Positions 50,351 through 59,586 of a stretch of 64,000 nt of DNA are shown in pieces; the stretch's first letter is position 1; the number at the start of each line of letters is the position of its first letter. The translations under genes and the position numbers were made by a program. The stretch is from Petrimonas mucosa (GTDB lineage: Bacteria; Bacteroidota; Bacteroidia; Bacteroidales; Dysgonomonadaceae). The notes beneath the pieces were generated by a model that did no database searches, was not told the origin of the DNA, and saw only the letters and a list, made by a program, of their open reading frames with translations. Where the stretch lies: contig NZ_LT608328.1 in the NCBI RefSeq assembly GCF_900095795.1, positions 2,845,001-2,909,000 on the forward strand, given 5' to 3'.

Positions 50351-51091
50351 CTAGAGACGGGCATCACGGCCAAAGCTTCGGTATTCATCTTTTTCAATCT
50401 TGATATCCGGCTCCTTCCAGTTTTCCTTCTTCTGGCTCAGGAATCGGAGATATTTGATGGTTAAACCGCGCGCACGCCACTGTTGTTCATAAAAAGTTTG
50501 AATAGTTAATACTTTATCGCAGATTCCTGATCCATACAGATCATCGGTGTCCGTTAAAACCGTCAGGCCGTTCTCTTCGATCATGGCTTTGGTATAGGTA
50601 TAAAGGAAGTTGCTGTCGGTCTTCAGATGGATCTCACCACGCTCCCCCAGGATCTGACTGTAGGTTCTCATGAAGCGGGTGGAAGTAAGCCGCTTGTTGA
50701 CCTTGGACATCTGCGGATCGGGAAAGGTAATCCAGATCTCCGACACCTCGTTCTCTGCAAAGAAATGGTGGATCAGCTCGATATGGGTACGCAGAAAAGC
50801 CACATTGGCCAGTTTTTCATTCAACGCCTGAGTGGCACCGGTCCACATCCGGGCCCCTTTTATATCGATCCCGATAAAGTTCTTTTCGGGAAACAGCTGT
50901 GCCAGTCCCACCGTGTATTCTCCTTTTCCACATCCCAGTTCGAGCACGACCGGATTGTCGTTCCTAAAATAATCGGTTCTCCACTTCCCCTTGAGCGGAA
51001 AGCCTCCTTGTTGCAATGTAGAGAAGGTATATTGAAAAACATTCGGATAGGTGGCCATATCCGCAAATTTCGACAACTTGTTTTTTCCCAT
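50351..51091 (-). CDS. trmB: tRNA (guanine-N7)-methyltransferase
   Basis: SAM-dependent methylation of G46 in tRNA. 246 residues from [23 protein letters not shown] motif I is [19 protein letters not shown]; the later motif [20 protein letters not shown] is the family-specific substrate part. The open frame extends upstream only to a GTG at 51118; the ATG at 51091 is preferred. First of three genes trmB-mrp-nudix. Confidence 0.93.
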   Translation of the reverse strand: MGKNKLSKFADMATYPNVFQYTFSTLQQGGFPLKGKWRTDYFRNDNPVVLELGCGKGEYTVGLAQLFPEKNFIGIDIKGARMWTGATQALNEKLANVAFLRTHIELIHHFFAENEVSEIWITFPDPQMSKVNKRLTSTRFMRTYSQILGERGEIHLKTDSNFLYTYTKAMIEENGLTVLTDTDDLYGSGICDKVLTIQTFYEQQWRARGLTIKYLRFLSQKKENWKEPDIKIEKDEYRSFGRDARL

Positions 51092-51117
51092 TTCCGGTTT
51101 ACTACATATTCTGTACA

Positions 51118-51133
51118 CAAAAATACAAATTTA
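51118..51133 (-). promoter_or_regulatory. Two candidate -7 elements for trmB-mrp-nudix
   Basis: On the minus strand TATTTTTG (51118-51125) and TAAATTTG (51126-51133) both fit TAnnTTTG, giving a leader of about 20-27 nt. No well-spaced TTTG is seen upstream. Confidence 0.45.
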
Positions 51134-51277
51134 CTTTAAATATGGCACATATACCCTGCAAACAACACGGTTTTTGGAGGGCAGATTGTTACTTCAGCTG
51201 CATTTTGAACATCCTCCATCCCTTTATTATAGAGTTGGTTATTAGGCTTGCCATTCTCTCTATTTTTTTGGCGATTC

Positions 51278-51310
51278 TTTGATAAAGTTTCAATTTATTA
51301 CTTACCTTTG
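51278..51310 (+). promoter_or_regulatory. Promoter of gdhA
   Basis: TTTG (51278-51281), 21-base spacer, TACCTTTG (51303-51310): both elements are perfect. Start expected near 51317, about 27 bases before the ATG at 51344. Confidence 0.75.
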
Positions 51311-51343
51311 TCAAGTGAATCACACTAAAACACTTTTAATATT

Positions 51344-52681
51344 ATGAAAGTAAATGACATAATGACACAGCTCGAGGCCAAACATCCCGGGGAGAGTGAA
51401 TACCTACAGGCGGTTAGAGAGGTATTGACCTCAATCGAAGAGGTTTACAATCAGCACCCGGAGTTTGAGAAGGCGGGAATTGTGGAACGGATGGTGGAAC
51501 CCGACAGGATTTTCACCTTCAGGGTACCTTGGGTAGACGACAATGGAAAGGTTCATGTAAACATCGGCTACCGTGTTCAGTTCAACGGGGCCATCGGTCC
51601 CTACAAGGGGGGCATTCGCTTCCACCCTTCAGTAACCCTCTCCACCCTTAAATTCCTGGGGTTTGAGCAGACATTCAAAAATGCACTGACCACACTACCG
51701 ATGGGTGGAGGAAAAGGGGGATCGGACTTCTCGCCCAAAGGTCGTTCAGATGCAGAGATCATGCGTTTCTGCCAGGCCTTTGTCACCGAACTCTGGCGCG
51801 ATCTGGGTCCCGACACCGACGTTCCTGCCGGCGATATCGGAGTAGGTGGACGCGAAGTGGGTTATATGTTCGGCATGTACAAGAAGCTGGCCCGCGAACA
51901 TACGGGTACTTTTACAGGAAAGGGACGCTCATTTGGAGGATCACGGCTTAGACCGGAAGCCACCGGATTTGGAGCCCTCTACTTTGTAAACCGGATGTGC
52001 GAGACCCACAACATCGATCTGAAAGGCAAAACAGTAGCGGTATCCGGTTTTGGTAACGTTGCCTGGGGTGCCACCATGAAGGCGACCGAACTGGGAGCCA
52101 AAGTGGTCACCATCTCCGGTCCCGACGGCTATATATACGACGAAGAGGGAATCAACACTCCCGAAAAATTCAATTACATGTTGGAGCTCAGGAATTCGGG
52201 GAACGATGTGGTAGCCCCATATGCCGACGAGTTTCCGAATGCGGAGTTCTTTCCCGGCAAGAAACCATGGGAACGCAAAGTAGATATTGCACTGCCCTGT
52301 GCCATCCAGAACGAGCTGAACCTGGAGGATGCCAGGAAACTGAAAGAAAATGGGGTAATGCTTGTGGCAGAAGTATCCAACATGGGTTGTACGGCAGAGG
52401 CGGTCGATTTCTTCATCGAGAACAAGATTCTGTTCGGCCCCGGCAAAGCTGTAAACGCAGGCGGGGTAGCATGCTCCGGACTGGAAATGACCCAGAACGC
52501 CATGCATATCTCCTGGAGCAATGAAGAGGTGGACAGATGGCTGCATCAGATCATGAACGATATCCATGAACAGTGTGTTGCTCACGGGAGGGAAGGAGAT
52601 TATATCAATTACGTCAAAGGTGCCAACATTGCAGGCTTCATGAAAGTGGCCGATGCCATGATGGCCCAAGGCGTATTGTGA
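51344..52681 (+). CDS. gdhA: NADP-type glutamate dehydrogenase
   Basis: Interconverts 2-oxoglutarate plus ammonium and glutamate. 445 residues, the 50-kDa hexameric form. Signatures: GYRVQFNGAIGPYKGGIRFH, LPMGGGKGGSDFSPKGRSDA with the catalytic lysine, PDTDVPAGDIGVGGREVGYM, and the Rossmann motif VAVSGFGNVAWGA. The motif pattern fits NADP-dependent biosynthetic enzymes; cofactor is inferred. Monocistronic: a perfect promoter before it, a strong terminator after. Confidence 0.95.
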   Translation: MKVNDIMTQLEAKHPGESEYLQAVREVLTSIEEVYNQHPEFEKAGIVERMVEPDRIFTFRVPWVDDNGKVHVNIGYRVQFNGAIGPYKGGIRFHPSVTLSTLKFLGFEQTFKNALTTLPMGGGKGGSDFSPKGRSDAEIMRFCQAFVTELWRDLGPDTDVPAGDIGVGGREVGYMFGMYKKLAREHTGTFTGKGRSFGGSRLRPEATGFGALYFVNRMCETHNIDLKGKTVAVSGFGNVAWGATMKATELGAKVVTISGPDGYIYDEEGINTPEKFNYMLELRNSGNDVVAPYADEFPNAEFFPGKKPWERKVDIALPCAIQNELNLEDARKLKENGVMLVAEVSNMGCTAEAVDFFIENKILFGPGKAVNAGGVACSGLEMTQNAMHISWSNEEVDRWLHQIMNDIHEQCVAHGREGDYINYVKGANIAGFMKVADAMMAQGVL

Positions 52682-52716
52682 GAGATATCGCTAATACTAT
52701 TGAATGAAACCACAGA

Positions 52717-52750
52717 AGAGCCGTAAGGATGATTGCCTTGCGGCTCTTTT
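52717..52750 (+). terminator. Intrinsic terminator of gdhA
   Basis: 12-bp stem AGAGCCGTAAGG (52717-52728) / CCTTGCGGCTCT (52736-52747) with one wobble pair, 7-base loop, then TTTT. Located 36 bases after the gdhA stop. Confidence 0.88.
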
Positions 52751-52795
52751 CATGAAAACCGGTTGACCCTTCCTGCCCCTTGTCGTTATTTTTCT

Positions 52796-52803
52796 TACCT
52801 TTG
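52796..52803 (+). promoter_or_regulatory. -7 element of the addB gene
   Basis: TACCTTTG fits TAnnTTTG and lies 26 bases before the addB ATG, just after the gdhA terminator. The -33 region (CCTG at 20 bases) is weak. Confidence 0.5.
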
Positions 52804-52828
52804 CATATCTTGAAATTTGCAGCCTGTA

Positions 52829-55696
52829 ATGATCCCTTTCCTCTACCGAGTAGCAGAAACATTCTATTCTGAATACCTAAACGAGGTATACAGACTGACA
52901 TTTGTCTTCCCCAACAAACGTGCCGGCGTTTTCTTCCAGAAGTACCTGGCAGAGATTGCCGGAAAACCGGTTTTCTCTCCCCGCATCATTACCATCCAGG
53001 AGCTGTTCGAGTCTCTCTCCGTCTACCGGATCGCCGACAGGACAGAGATGCTGGTGATGCTGTACGGGGAGTACATCCGCATTAGCCGTTCGGAAGAGTC
53101 TTTTGATGACTTTCTCTACTGGGGGGAGATATTGCTGAACGACTTCAATGACCTCGACAAACACCTGGCAGATGCCCGGCAACTTTTCAGGAACATCCAC
53201 AACCTGAAGTCGATGGATGACGATCTCTCCTACCTCACCCCAGAGCAGGTGGATGCCATCCGCCGGTTCTGGGCAAGTTTCATGCCTTATGAAGGGAATG
53301 AGACCAAACAGGAGTTCCTGGAGATGTGGCAGATCCTGTTCGAACTCTACACCGCGTTGCGGGAGGCCCTTCAGTTGAAAGGGCATGCTTATGAGGGAAT
53401 GATGTTCCGGGAAGTGGCCGAGCGGGCCAGGAGGAAGGAGGAGATGGAACTTCCCTTTTCAGAACTGGTGTTCGTCGGCCTGAATGCACTCACTCCCTCC
53501 GAAACGGCACTGATGAACTATCTGAAGGGAATGGGTGTAGCCGATTTCTATTGGGATTACGAATCACCGCTGGTCCGCGACAAAAAGAACCGTGCTTCCC
53601 GTTGGATCCGTGAGCATCAGCTCCACTTCCCTTCAAAACGGGAACTCGTCCCCGACAAACCGGAGAGTGGAAAGAGCGCCATAAGCCTGATAGGAATCCC
53701 TTCCGGGGTGGGACAGGCAAAGATCGTAAACCGTTTGCTGACGCAGCTGCTCTGCGAAAATAAGATTGGCGGATCCGACGCTGCTCTGAACACGGCGATC
53801 GTGTTACCTGATGAGAAGCTGCTGTTGCCCGTTCTCTATTCCATCCCCCAGGAGATTGAAAAGATCAACGTTACGATGGGCTATTCGCTGCAACACTCAG
53901 CCATAGCCAGCCTGACGGAAAACCTGGCCAAGCTCCATCACAATACCAGGGAGATGGATGGTGAGACGGCGTTCTATTTCAGGTTCGTGCTGGCGGTGCT
54001 CAATCATCCGCTGGTGACTCTCATCGCAAGAGCTGAAATTGAAGAGCTGAAATACTTTATCCAACAGCACAACCGCGTTCTCATCAAAGCCTCGGAACTG
54101 GCTGTGCACCCTTTCCTGAAGCATATCTTCTCACCTATCTCAAACTGGCAGGAGACCAGCGAATACCTCAAGATAATTTTGTCTGAAATTTACCGTCACC
54201 TCACATCCGAAAAAGAGGCTGACAAGGAAGAAGTTGCAGGCGACACACGCTCTATCGACCTGGAACGGGAATTTGTTGTCCAGTATTACAAGTCGATAAT
54301 CCGACTGCAAGAGACACTCACCCCGGTACGGGAGATATCGGTCGACACCTTTTTCCGCCTGTTCAAGCGACTAACCCAAAACCTCAGCGTTTCGTTCTCG
54401 GGAGAACCGTTGTCGGGCTTACAGGTGATGGGGGTGCTGGAAACGCGCGTGATAGACTTCGAGAACCTGATCATCCTATCGATGAACGAGGGAGTTTTTC
54501 CGCTCAAGAATGGTTCAAATTCGTTTATTCCCTATACCCTCCGCAAGGCTTTCGAGCTGCCAACCTACGAACATCAGGAGAGCACCTACGCCTACCATTT
54601 CTACCGGATGATAAGTCGCGCCAAACGGGTATATATGCTCTACGACACACGTAACGAGGAGATACAGAGTGGGGAGGTAAGCCGCTATTTCCATCAGTTG
54701 AAATACCTCTACGGCGATTACTTCCGGATTGAAGAGCGAACCGTATCGTATGATGTATCGGCACCACAGGTTTCACCGGTCTCGGTTGTGAAGAGAGCCG
54801 AAGTGATGAGCAAGCTGCAGAAGTTTCGTGCCGGCGGGGATGCCTGCCTCTCCGCCTCACTTGTCAACAACTACATCAACTGTCCCCTGCAGTTCTATTT
54901 CTCGGCCGTTGAAGGATTGTCGGAAGAGAAGGAGGTGCAGGAGTCGGTGGAGGCGGACGTGTTTGGAACCATGTATCACGCCATCATGCAGCAGATATAC
55001 AACCGGTACAGGAACAAAACGGTAGTGCCAGACACATTGAATGCCATCGCCCAGAATGACGAATATCTGACCGGGCTGATCGAACAAGCTTTTGCCGAAC
55101 ACTATTTCAGGCAGAAAGAGAAACCGCGTGAGCTCACTGGACACCACTACCTGATCGGGGAGATTCTGCGGGATTATGTTAAACAGACCCTCCGATTCGA
55201 CACCGCCTTCACACCGTTTGAATATATCGATTCCGAGCACCGGTTTCGCTCGGTCTACCAGGTTAGCGATGAGTTGTCGGTAAACGTGAAAGGGAGTATC
55301 GACAGGATAGACAAGGTAGCCGGGCATATTCGCATCATCGACTACAAATCGGGAAAAGGTGAGCTCAAGTTCAAGGATATCGACCAGCTTTTCGACGGCA
55401 GCAGGGCAAACCGCCCCTATCAGCTGCTCCAGGTTTTCTTCTATGCACTTTTCTACAACAGCTCCTTCCCAGTTTCCCCCGCCGTCTACTACCTGAGGAA
55501 CATTTTCCGGGAACACAACCCTACCGTCACCTTCGAGGGGGAGCCTGTCACCGATGCTTCGGTTCATCTCCCCGCTTTTACTGAAAAAATGAATGCTGTT
55601 CTGCTGGAAATTTTCGATCAGAATATCCCTTTTACCCAGACGCAAAACGAGAAGAATTGTGAATGGTGTGCCTTTAAGGAGATTTGCAGGAGGTGA
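52829..55696 (+). CDS. addB: AddB-like PD-(D/E)XK exonuclease subunit
   Basis: Nuclease and inactive-helicase subunit of the AddAB double-strand break resection complex. 955 residues. The N-terminal helicase-like region has FVFPNKRAGVFFQKYLAEIA and no Walker A lysine motif. The C-terminal RecB-type nuclease shows D838 and K840 in RIIDYKSGKGELK, followed by QLLQVFFYALF. Four cysteines, C685 (INCPLQFYF), C944, C947 and C953 (NCEWCAFKEICRR), fit the AddB 4Fe-4S latch. AddA is not adjacent; it must be elsewhere or the partner differs. The TTG at 52817 is rejected in favour of the ATG. Confidence 0.85.
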   Translation: MIPFLYRVAETFYSEYLNEVYRLTFVFPNKRAGVFFQKYLAEIAGKPVFSPRIITIQELFESLSVYRIADRTEMLVMLYGEYIRISRSEESFDDFLYWGEILLNDFNDLDKHLADARQLFRNIHNLKSMDDDLSYLTPEQVDAIRRFWASFMPYEGNETKQEFLEMWQILFELYTALREALQLKGHAYEGMMFREVAERARRKEEMELPFSELVFVGLNALTPSETALMNYLKGMGVADFYWDYESPLVRDKKNRASRWIREHQLHFPSKRELVPDKPESGKSAISLIGIPSGVGQAKIVNRLLTQLLCENKIGGSDAALNTAIVLPDEKLLLPVLYSIPQEIEKINVTMGYSLQHSAIASLTENLAKLHHNTREMDGETAFYFRFVLAVLNHPLVTLIARAEIEELKYFIQQHNRVLIKASELAVHPFLKHIFSPISNWQETSEYLKIILSEIYRHLTSEKEADKEEVAGDTRSIDLEREFVVQYYKSIIRLQETLTPVREISVDTFFRLFKRLTQNLSVSFSGEPLSGLQVMGVLETRVIDFENLIILSMNEGVFPLKNGSNSFIPYTLRKAFELPTYEHQESTYAYHFYRMISRAKRVYMLYDTRNEEIQSGEVSRYFHQLKYLYGDYFRIEERTVSYDVSAPQVSPVSVVKRAEVMSKLQKFRAGGDACLSASLVNNYINCPLQFYFSAVEGLSEEKEVQESVEADVFGTMYHAIMQQIYNRYRNKTVVPDTLNAIAQNDEYLTGLIEQAFAEHYFRQKEKPRELTGHHYLIGEILRDYVKQTLRFDTAFTPFEYIDSEHRFRSVYQVSDELSVNVKGSIDRIDKVAGHIRIIDYKSGKGELKFKDIDQLFDGSRANRPYQLLQVFFYALFYNSSFPVSPAVYYLRNIFREHNPTVTFEGEPVTDASVHLPAFTEKMNAVLLEIFDQNIPFTQTQNEKNCEWCAFKEICRR

Positions 55697-55701
55697 GCGG
55701 G

Positions 55702-57648
55702 CTACCAACCGCCTACCCTGCCGCCTCCGCCGCCCATCCCAGAGAATCCGCCCCCGAAAGAGCCGCTGCTCCAGTTTCCACCGCCCGAACTGGAGGAGTG
55801 GGGAGGAGTAGCCGCATGGTTGACGGTGTTTGACAGGGTGCTGCTGAGCATATGTCCGAAACGGGCAGGCGGCATGACCGTCCCTGCGAACCAGGGCGGC
55901 TGATAGGGTTGCGGCTGCTGCATGGAACCCAGCAGCCTCTTTTCAAACTTCTCTCCCCAGATATCTTCCATCCCCAATGCGATGGCATAAGGGAGTAGCT
56001 GTTCAAATACTTCAGGAGTAATCGTCGGCGGATTAAAAAACTGCAACAACTTCTCTTCAGCTGTATCCATATAGATTTTCAACCCCTCAATCTGCGATTG
56101 CAGGTAGAGTTTTCTCTCGTCGGGCCGCCTGATCAGGAAACTGTATGCCATAAATCCAATGACTATCAACGGAAAGCCCACAATAAAGCCGATTGCATTC
56201 ATGGAGAGGCTATCTCCCCTGAAAATCAACAGCAGACTCAGTGAACTTATACCCAAAGCAACTCCCAACGCGCAACTGAACCACCCTATTCTGGATCTTC
56301 CTACTCTTTTCCGCAGGATCAGCGACAGGAGTATCACAACCGGAAAGGAGAACAGCGCCACTACAATGTAGAGACCCACCTGTCGTACCGGTTCAAATCT
56401 CACAAAATAAAACAGTAGACAAAGATAGAAGATCAGGATGATCCAGGGCAGCACCATGAATTTTCGGTTGGCACCCTCCCTCAACAGGGGCCTGAACTGA
56501 CGGTTGAGCTCTCTCCTGAAATGGTCCATCAGCTCCGCAATTGCGGCGTTGTACTTCCCGTCAAGCACCACTTCATTGTCTTGCTTAAAGAGACGTTCCA
56601 ACACCAGGCTCTCCTCCTGGGGAAGCGTATCATCCTTCTCCTTTAGCCTGACAAGTGTATATACCCTATCCTTCCTGCGCAGCAGGGACGGGCGTTCGCT
56701 CTCGCTGATACGCAAAAACCCCTTCACTGCAAGGTTTACGATGGCAGGCGTTATCAGATCGTTCCAGTACTTCTCTTTGTGGAGCATCCCCACACTTGCG
56801 GGAGAGAGCCCTTCCGGCGGTGAGAATTGAGGAATTACCACCGGTCTTGGCGGGTCGACCCCATATCTCCTCCAGGTAAAAAAGTAGTAGGTCAGAAGCA
56901 ACAGAAAGAGGATCGCACTTGCGATCGGCAACCCATTCCTGTCGAAAAAAGTTGACGGAACCGGTCCGGAGTAGAGGTTCCGGCCCGTTGCCGGCGGGGT
57001 GACAACACCCTTAACAAAACCTACTGAGAGGGTCAACATCTGCTGCGGGGCAACCGATACTGCTTCCAGATAGAGCGACCCGTCGGGTAGCGTTTCGGCC
57101 CTGCAATCCTCTTTTGTCGACCCGTATTCTCCCACATAACACCTGTAGCTCACTATCTCTGCCCCTTCGGGAAGCCGGACAACAACAGTGACGGTATCGA
57201 GCGTATGGTCGGACAATCCATTTACGTTCCAGCTCAACTCGTCGTACTCCTCTAAAAAAACGATCTGGCCGGAAGTGATATAATCGAGGGTGTAGGTGTA
57301 CCAACCGGCATCGAGGAGACGATCACTCTTCCCGACGTAGACTATCCGGTCGTCTCCTTCACGTTCGGAGAAAAAGGGTTCAGGCTCTCCATTCTTTCTG
57401 GCGCTCACGATATCGTACTCCACAGCCACTCTGTTACCGTCCTTGTCTGAACGGGTCAGCGGCAAGGCACGGGTAATTCCCCGTTTGAAAATCTTGCCTC
57501 CTGCAAAGATGCCGATCTCTTCCCGAACCGAAATATAACCGGAAACATCAACCGTCACCTGGGAGCGGAATGTATATACCTTCTCCTCCTGGGCAAAGCC
57601 CGGGAAAAGAATGCATAGGGAAAAAAGAAAGAATAGCGCGCGTTTCAT
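55702..57648 (-). CDS. DUF2207-family membrane protein with glycine-rich tail
   Basis: 648 residues. Signal peptide MKRALFFLFSLCILFPGFAQ, then an extracytoplasmic DUF2207 domain (YTFRSQVTVDVSGYISVREE; GQIVFLEEYDELSWNVNGLS), about five membrane helices (PIASAILFLLLLTYYFF; FMVLPWIILIFYLCLLFYFV; VGLYIVVALFSFPVVILLSL; others) and a C-terminal Ser/Gly-rich tail GGGFSGMGGGGGRVGGW. Role unknown. It abuts lemA with no gap (TGA then ATG), a pairing seen widely. It converges with addB, 5 bases apart. Confidence 0.85.
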   Translation of the reverse strand: MKRALFFLFSLCILFPGFAQEEKVYTFRSQVTVDVSGYISVREEIGIFAGGKIFKRGITRALPLTRSDKDGNRVAVEYDIVSARKNGEPEPFFSEREGDDRIVYVGKSDRLLDAGWYTYTLDYITSGQIVFLEEYDELSWNVNGLSDHTLDTVTVVVRLPEGAEIVSYRCYVGEYGSTKEDCRAETLPDGSLYLEAVSVAPQQMLTLSVGFVKGVVTPPATGRNLYSGPVPSTFFDRNGLPIASAILFLLLLTYYFFTWRRYGVDPPRPVVIPQFSPPEGLSPASVGMLHKEKYWNDLITPAIVNLAVKGFLRISESERPSLLRRKDRVYTLVRLKEKDDTLPQEESLVLERLFKQDNEVVLDGKYNAAIAELMDHFRRELNRQFRPLLREGANRKFMVLPWIILIFYLCLLFYFVRFEPVRQVGLYIVVALFSFPVVILLSLILRKRVGRSRIGWFSCALGVALGISSLSLLLIFRGDSLSMNAIGFIVGFPLIVIGFMAYSFLIRRPDERKLYLQSQIEGLKIYMDTAEEKLLQFFNPPTITPEVFEQLLPYAIALGMEDIWGEKFEKRLLGSMQQPQPYQPPWFAGTVMPPARFGHMLSSTLSNTVNHAATPPHSSSSGGGNWSSGSFGGGFSGMGGGGGRVGGW

Positions 57649-58215
57649 TCAAAACCTTACTTGCGGCACCGTTTTCTCCTCCTCATTCTCCAATTCGAAA
57701 AAAAGCGACTTGGAAAAACTGAACATTCCTGCAATTATATTGCTCGGGAAGGTATCGATCACGATGTTCTTTTCGCGGACAAGACCGTTGTAGAACCTGC
57801 GTGACTTCTCGATATCCGATTCAACAATGCTGAGTTGATGCTGCAGCTGCATGAAGTTCTCATTGGCTTTCAGCTCGGGATATTGTTCGGCAACAGCAAG
57901 CAGACTTATCAATGCCTTGTTTAGATCATTTTCGGCCGCCTCCCTCGATTTCAAATCATTGACTCTCATCGCATTGGCACGGGCTCGCGTCACCCGTTGA
58001 AAGGTCTCGCTTTCATGCGTGGCATATCCCTTAACGGTTTCAACCAGGTTCGGAATAAGATCGTACCGCTTTTTCAATTGTACATTTATCCCGCTCCAGG
58101 CCTCTTCTACAATTGTTCTCAACTTGACTAGCCTGTTATAGGTTGATATACTGTAAAGCAAAAAGATTACCGCTACTGCAAGGATGACTATTAATACGAC
58201 AAATCCTGTTCCCAT
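57649..58215 (-). CDS. lemA: LemA family protein
   Basis: 188 residues from MGTGFVVLIVILAVAVIFLL, an N-terminal membrane helix, then a helical-bundle LemA domain: IVEEAWSGINVQLKKRYDLI, PNLVETVKGYATHESETFQR, NFMQLQHQLSIVESDIEKSR. The family is widespread, function unknown, membrane-anchored with a cytoplasmic or periplasmic coil. Longer open frame upstream to 58251 lacks a sensible start context. It precedes the DUF2207 gene. Confidence 0.92.
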   Translation of the reverse strand: MGTGFVVLIVILAVAVIFLLYSISTYNRLVKLRTIVEEAWSGINVQLKKRYDLIPNLVETVKGYATHESETFQRVTRARANAMRVNDLKSREAAENDLNKALISLLAVAEQYPELKANENFMQLQHQLSIVESDIEKSRRFYNGLVREKNIVIDTFPSNIIAGMFSFSKSLFFELENEEEKTVPQVRF

Positions 58216-58343
58216 AATTGAAAAATTTAATAAGCGGATGTGAAAATGCAATATATCAACACAATCCGACCAAAATTGATACTATCTTAAAAACAAAAAA
58301 TAAATTACACTTGTTCAACCTGTAACAGTAAATTATTTTTGCT

Positions 58344-58351
58344 TACTTTTG
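58344..58351 (+). promoter_or_regulatory. -7 element of the alcohol dehydrogenase gene
   Basis: TACTTTTG fits TAnnTTTG, about 80 bases before the ATG at 58433. The -33 region is a poor match (CCTG at 21 bases). Confidence 0.45.
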
Positions 58352-58432
58352 ATAGGCGACGGTCAACCCGTTGCGGTGAACGATCGAGGGAAAGCAATTG
58401 AGTAATAACAAAATAAAAGAAGTATACATTTT

Positions 58433-59575
58433 ATGAAGAATTTTATTTTTCAAAATCCCACCAAACTGGTGTTTGGGAAAGGAGAAATTGCCAGGTTAAA
58501 TGAACTGATTCCCCAATCGGTCAATCTGATGGTTACCTTCGGCGGCGGCAGCGTAACAAAAAACGGGGTATACGACCAGGTGAAGGCCGCATTGAAAGGT
58601 CGCAACTTCATCGAATTCTGGGGCATTGAACCCAATCCGCATGTCGAGACGTTGCGCAAAGCCATTGAGTTGGGGAAAAGCAACAATATCGACTACCTAC
58701 TGGCGGTAGGTGGCGGTTCGGTGCTGGATGGTACAAAACTGGTCGCCGCAGGCATCGCATCGGATGAAGATGCATGGGATATTGTACTGAAAGGGTTCGC
58801 TGAAAGACAGATACCCTTCTCGTCCGTACTGACAGTTCCGGCAACCGGTTCGGAGATGAACGGTGGAGCCGTGATTACCCGTGCCGAAACCAGGGAGAAA
58901 TTTGCTTTCGGCGGCAATTATCCCCACTTCTCCATCCTCGATCCGGAGGTAACCTACTCACTCTCCAGCCACCAGATTGCATGCGGTCTTGCCGATGCCT
59001 ACACCCATGTGCTGGAGCAATATCTCACCACCCCGGGCCAATCGAGACTGATGGACCGATGGGCAGAGGGCATATTACTCTCCATCATTGAGATTGCACC
59101 ACAAATAAAGGAGAACCCGCACAATTACGATCTGATGGCCGACTACATGCTGGCGGCCACCCTGGCACTGAACGACTTCATCCGCATGGGTGTTACACAG
59201 GACTGGGCAACCCATCAGATCGGTCACGAGCTTACGGCACTGCACGGCATCACACACGGACATACCCTTGCAATAGTAATGCCCGGCACAATGCGTGTGC
59301 TGAAGGATCAGAAAGAGGGAAAACTGCTGCAGTATGGCGAACGGGTTTTCGGAATCACCGAAGGGACTGTAGAGGAACGGGTGGAGAAAGCCATCGAGAA
59401 GACCGAAGCATTCTACCGCTCGCTGGGTTTGACCACCCGGTTGTCGGAAGAGAAGGTCGGCAATGAAACTATCGAGATTATTGCAAACCGGTTCAACACC
59501 CGCGGTGTTGCGTTCGGTGAAAACCGCAACGTGACGGGAGATGTTGCACGAAAAATCCTACATGCATGTCTGTAA
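58433..59575 (+). CDS. yqhD: Iron-type NAD(P)H-dependent alcohol dehydrogenase, YqhD-like
   Basis: Reduces aldehydes (broad range in YqhD) with NADPH. 380 residues. MKNFIFQNPTKLVFGKGEIA at the start, LLAVGGGSVLDGTKLVAAGI nucleotide-binding part, and metal ligands in GLADAYTHVLEQY and TQDWATHQIGHELTALHGIT then HGHTLAIVMPG. Very similar in layout to E. coli YqhD. It likely detoxifies aldehydes or serves fermentation. Followed after 11 bases by the tricorn-like gene. Confidence 0.88.
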   Translation: MKNFIFQNPTKLVFGKGEIARLNELIPQSVNLMVTFGGGSVTKNGVYDQVKAALKGRNFIEFWGIEPNPHVETLRKAIELGKSNNIDYLLAVGGGSVLDGTKLVAAGIASDEDAWDIVLKGFAERQIPFSSVLTVPATGSEMNGGAVITRAETREKFAFGGNYPHFSILDPEVTYSLSSHQIACGLADAYTHVLEQYLTTPGQSRLMDRWAEGILLSIIEIAPQIKENPHNYDLMADYMLAATLALNDFIRMGVTQDWATHQIGHELTALHGITHGHTLAIVMPGTMRVLKDQKEGKLLQYGERVFGITEGTVEERVEKAIEKTEAFYRSLGLTTRLSEEKVGNETIEIIANRFNTRGVAFGENRNVTGDVARKILHACL

Positions 59576-59586
59576 CTACTGCAGTA

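Noticed and set aside
51092-51118. GTG start for TrmB
   Set aside because: The ATG at 51091 begins the conserved protein and the GTG overlaps the -7 promoter element.
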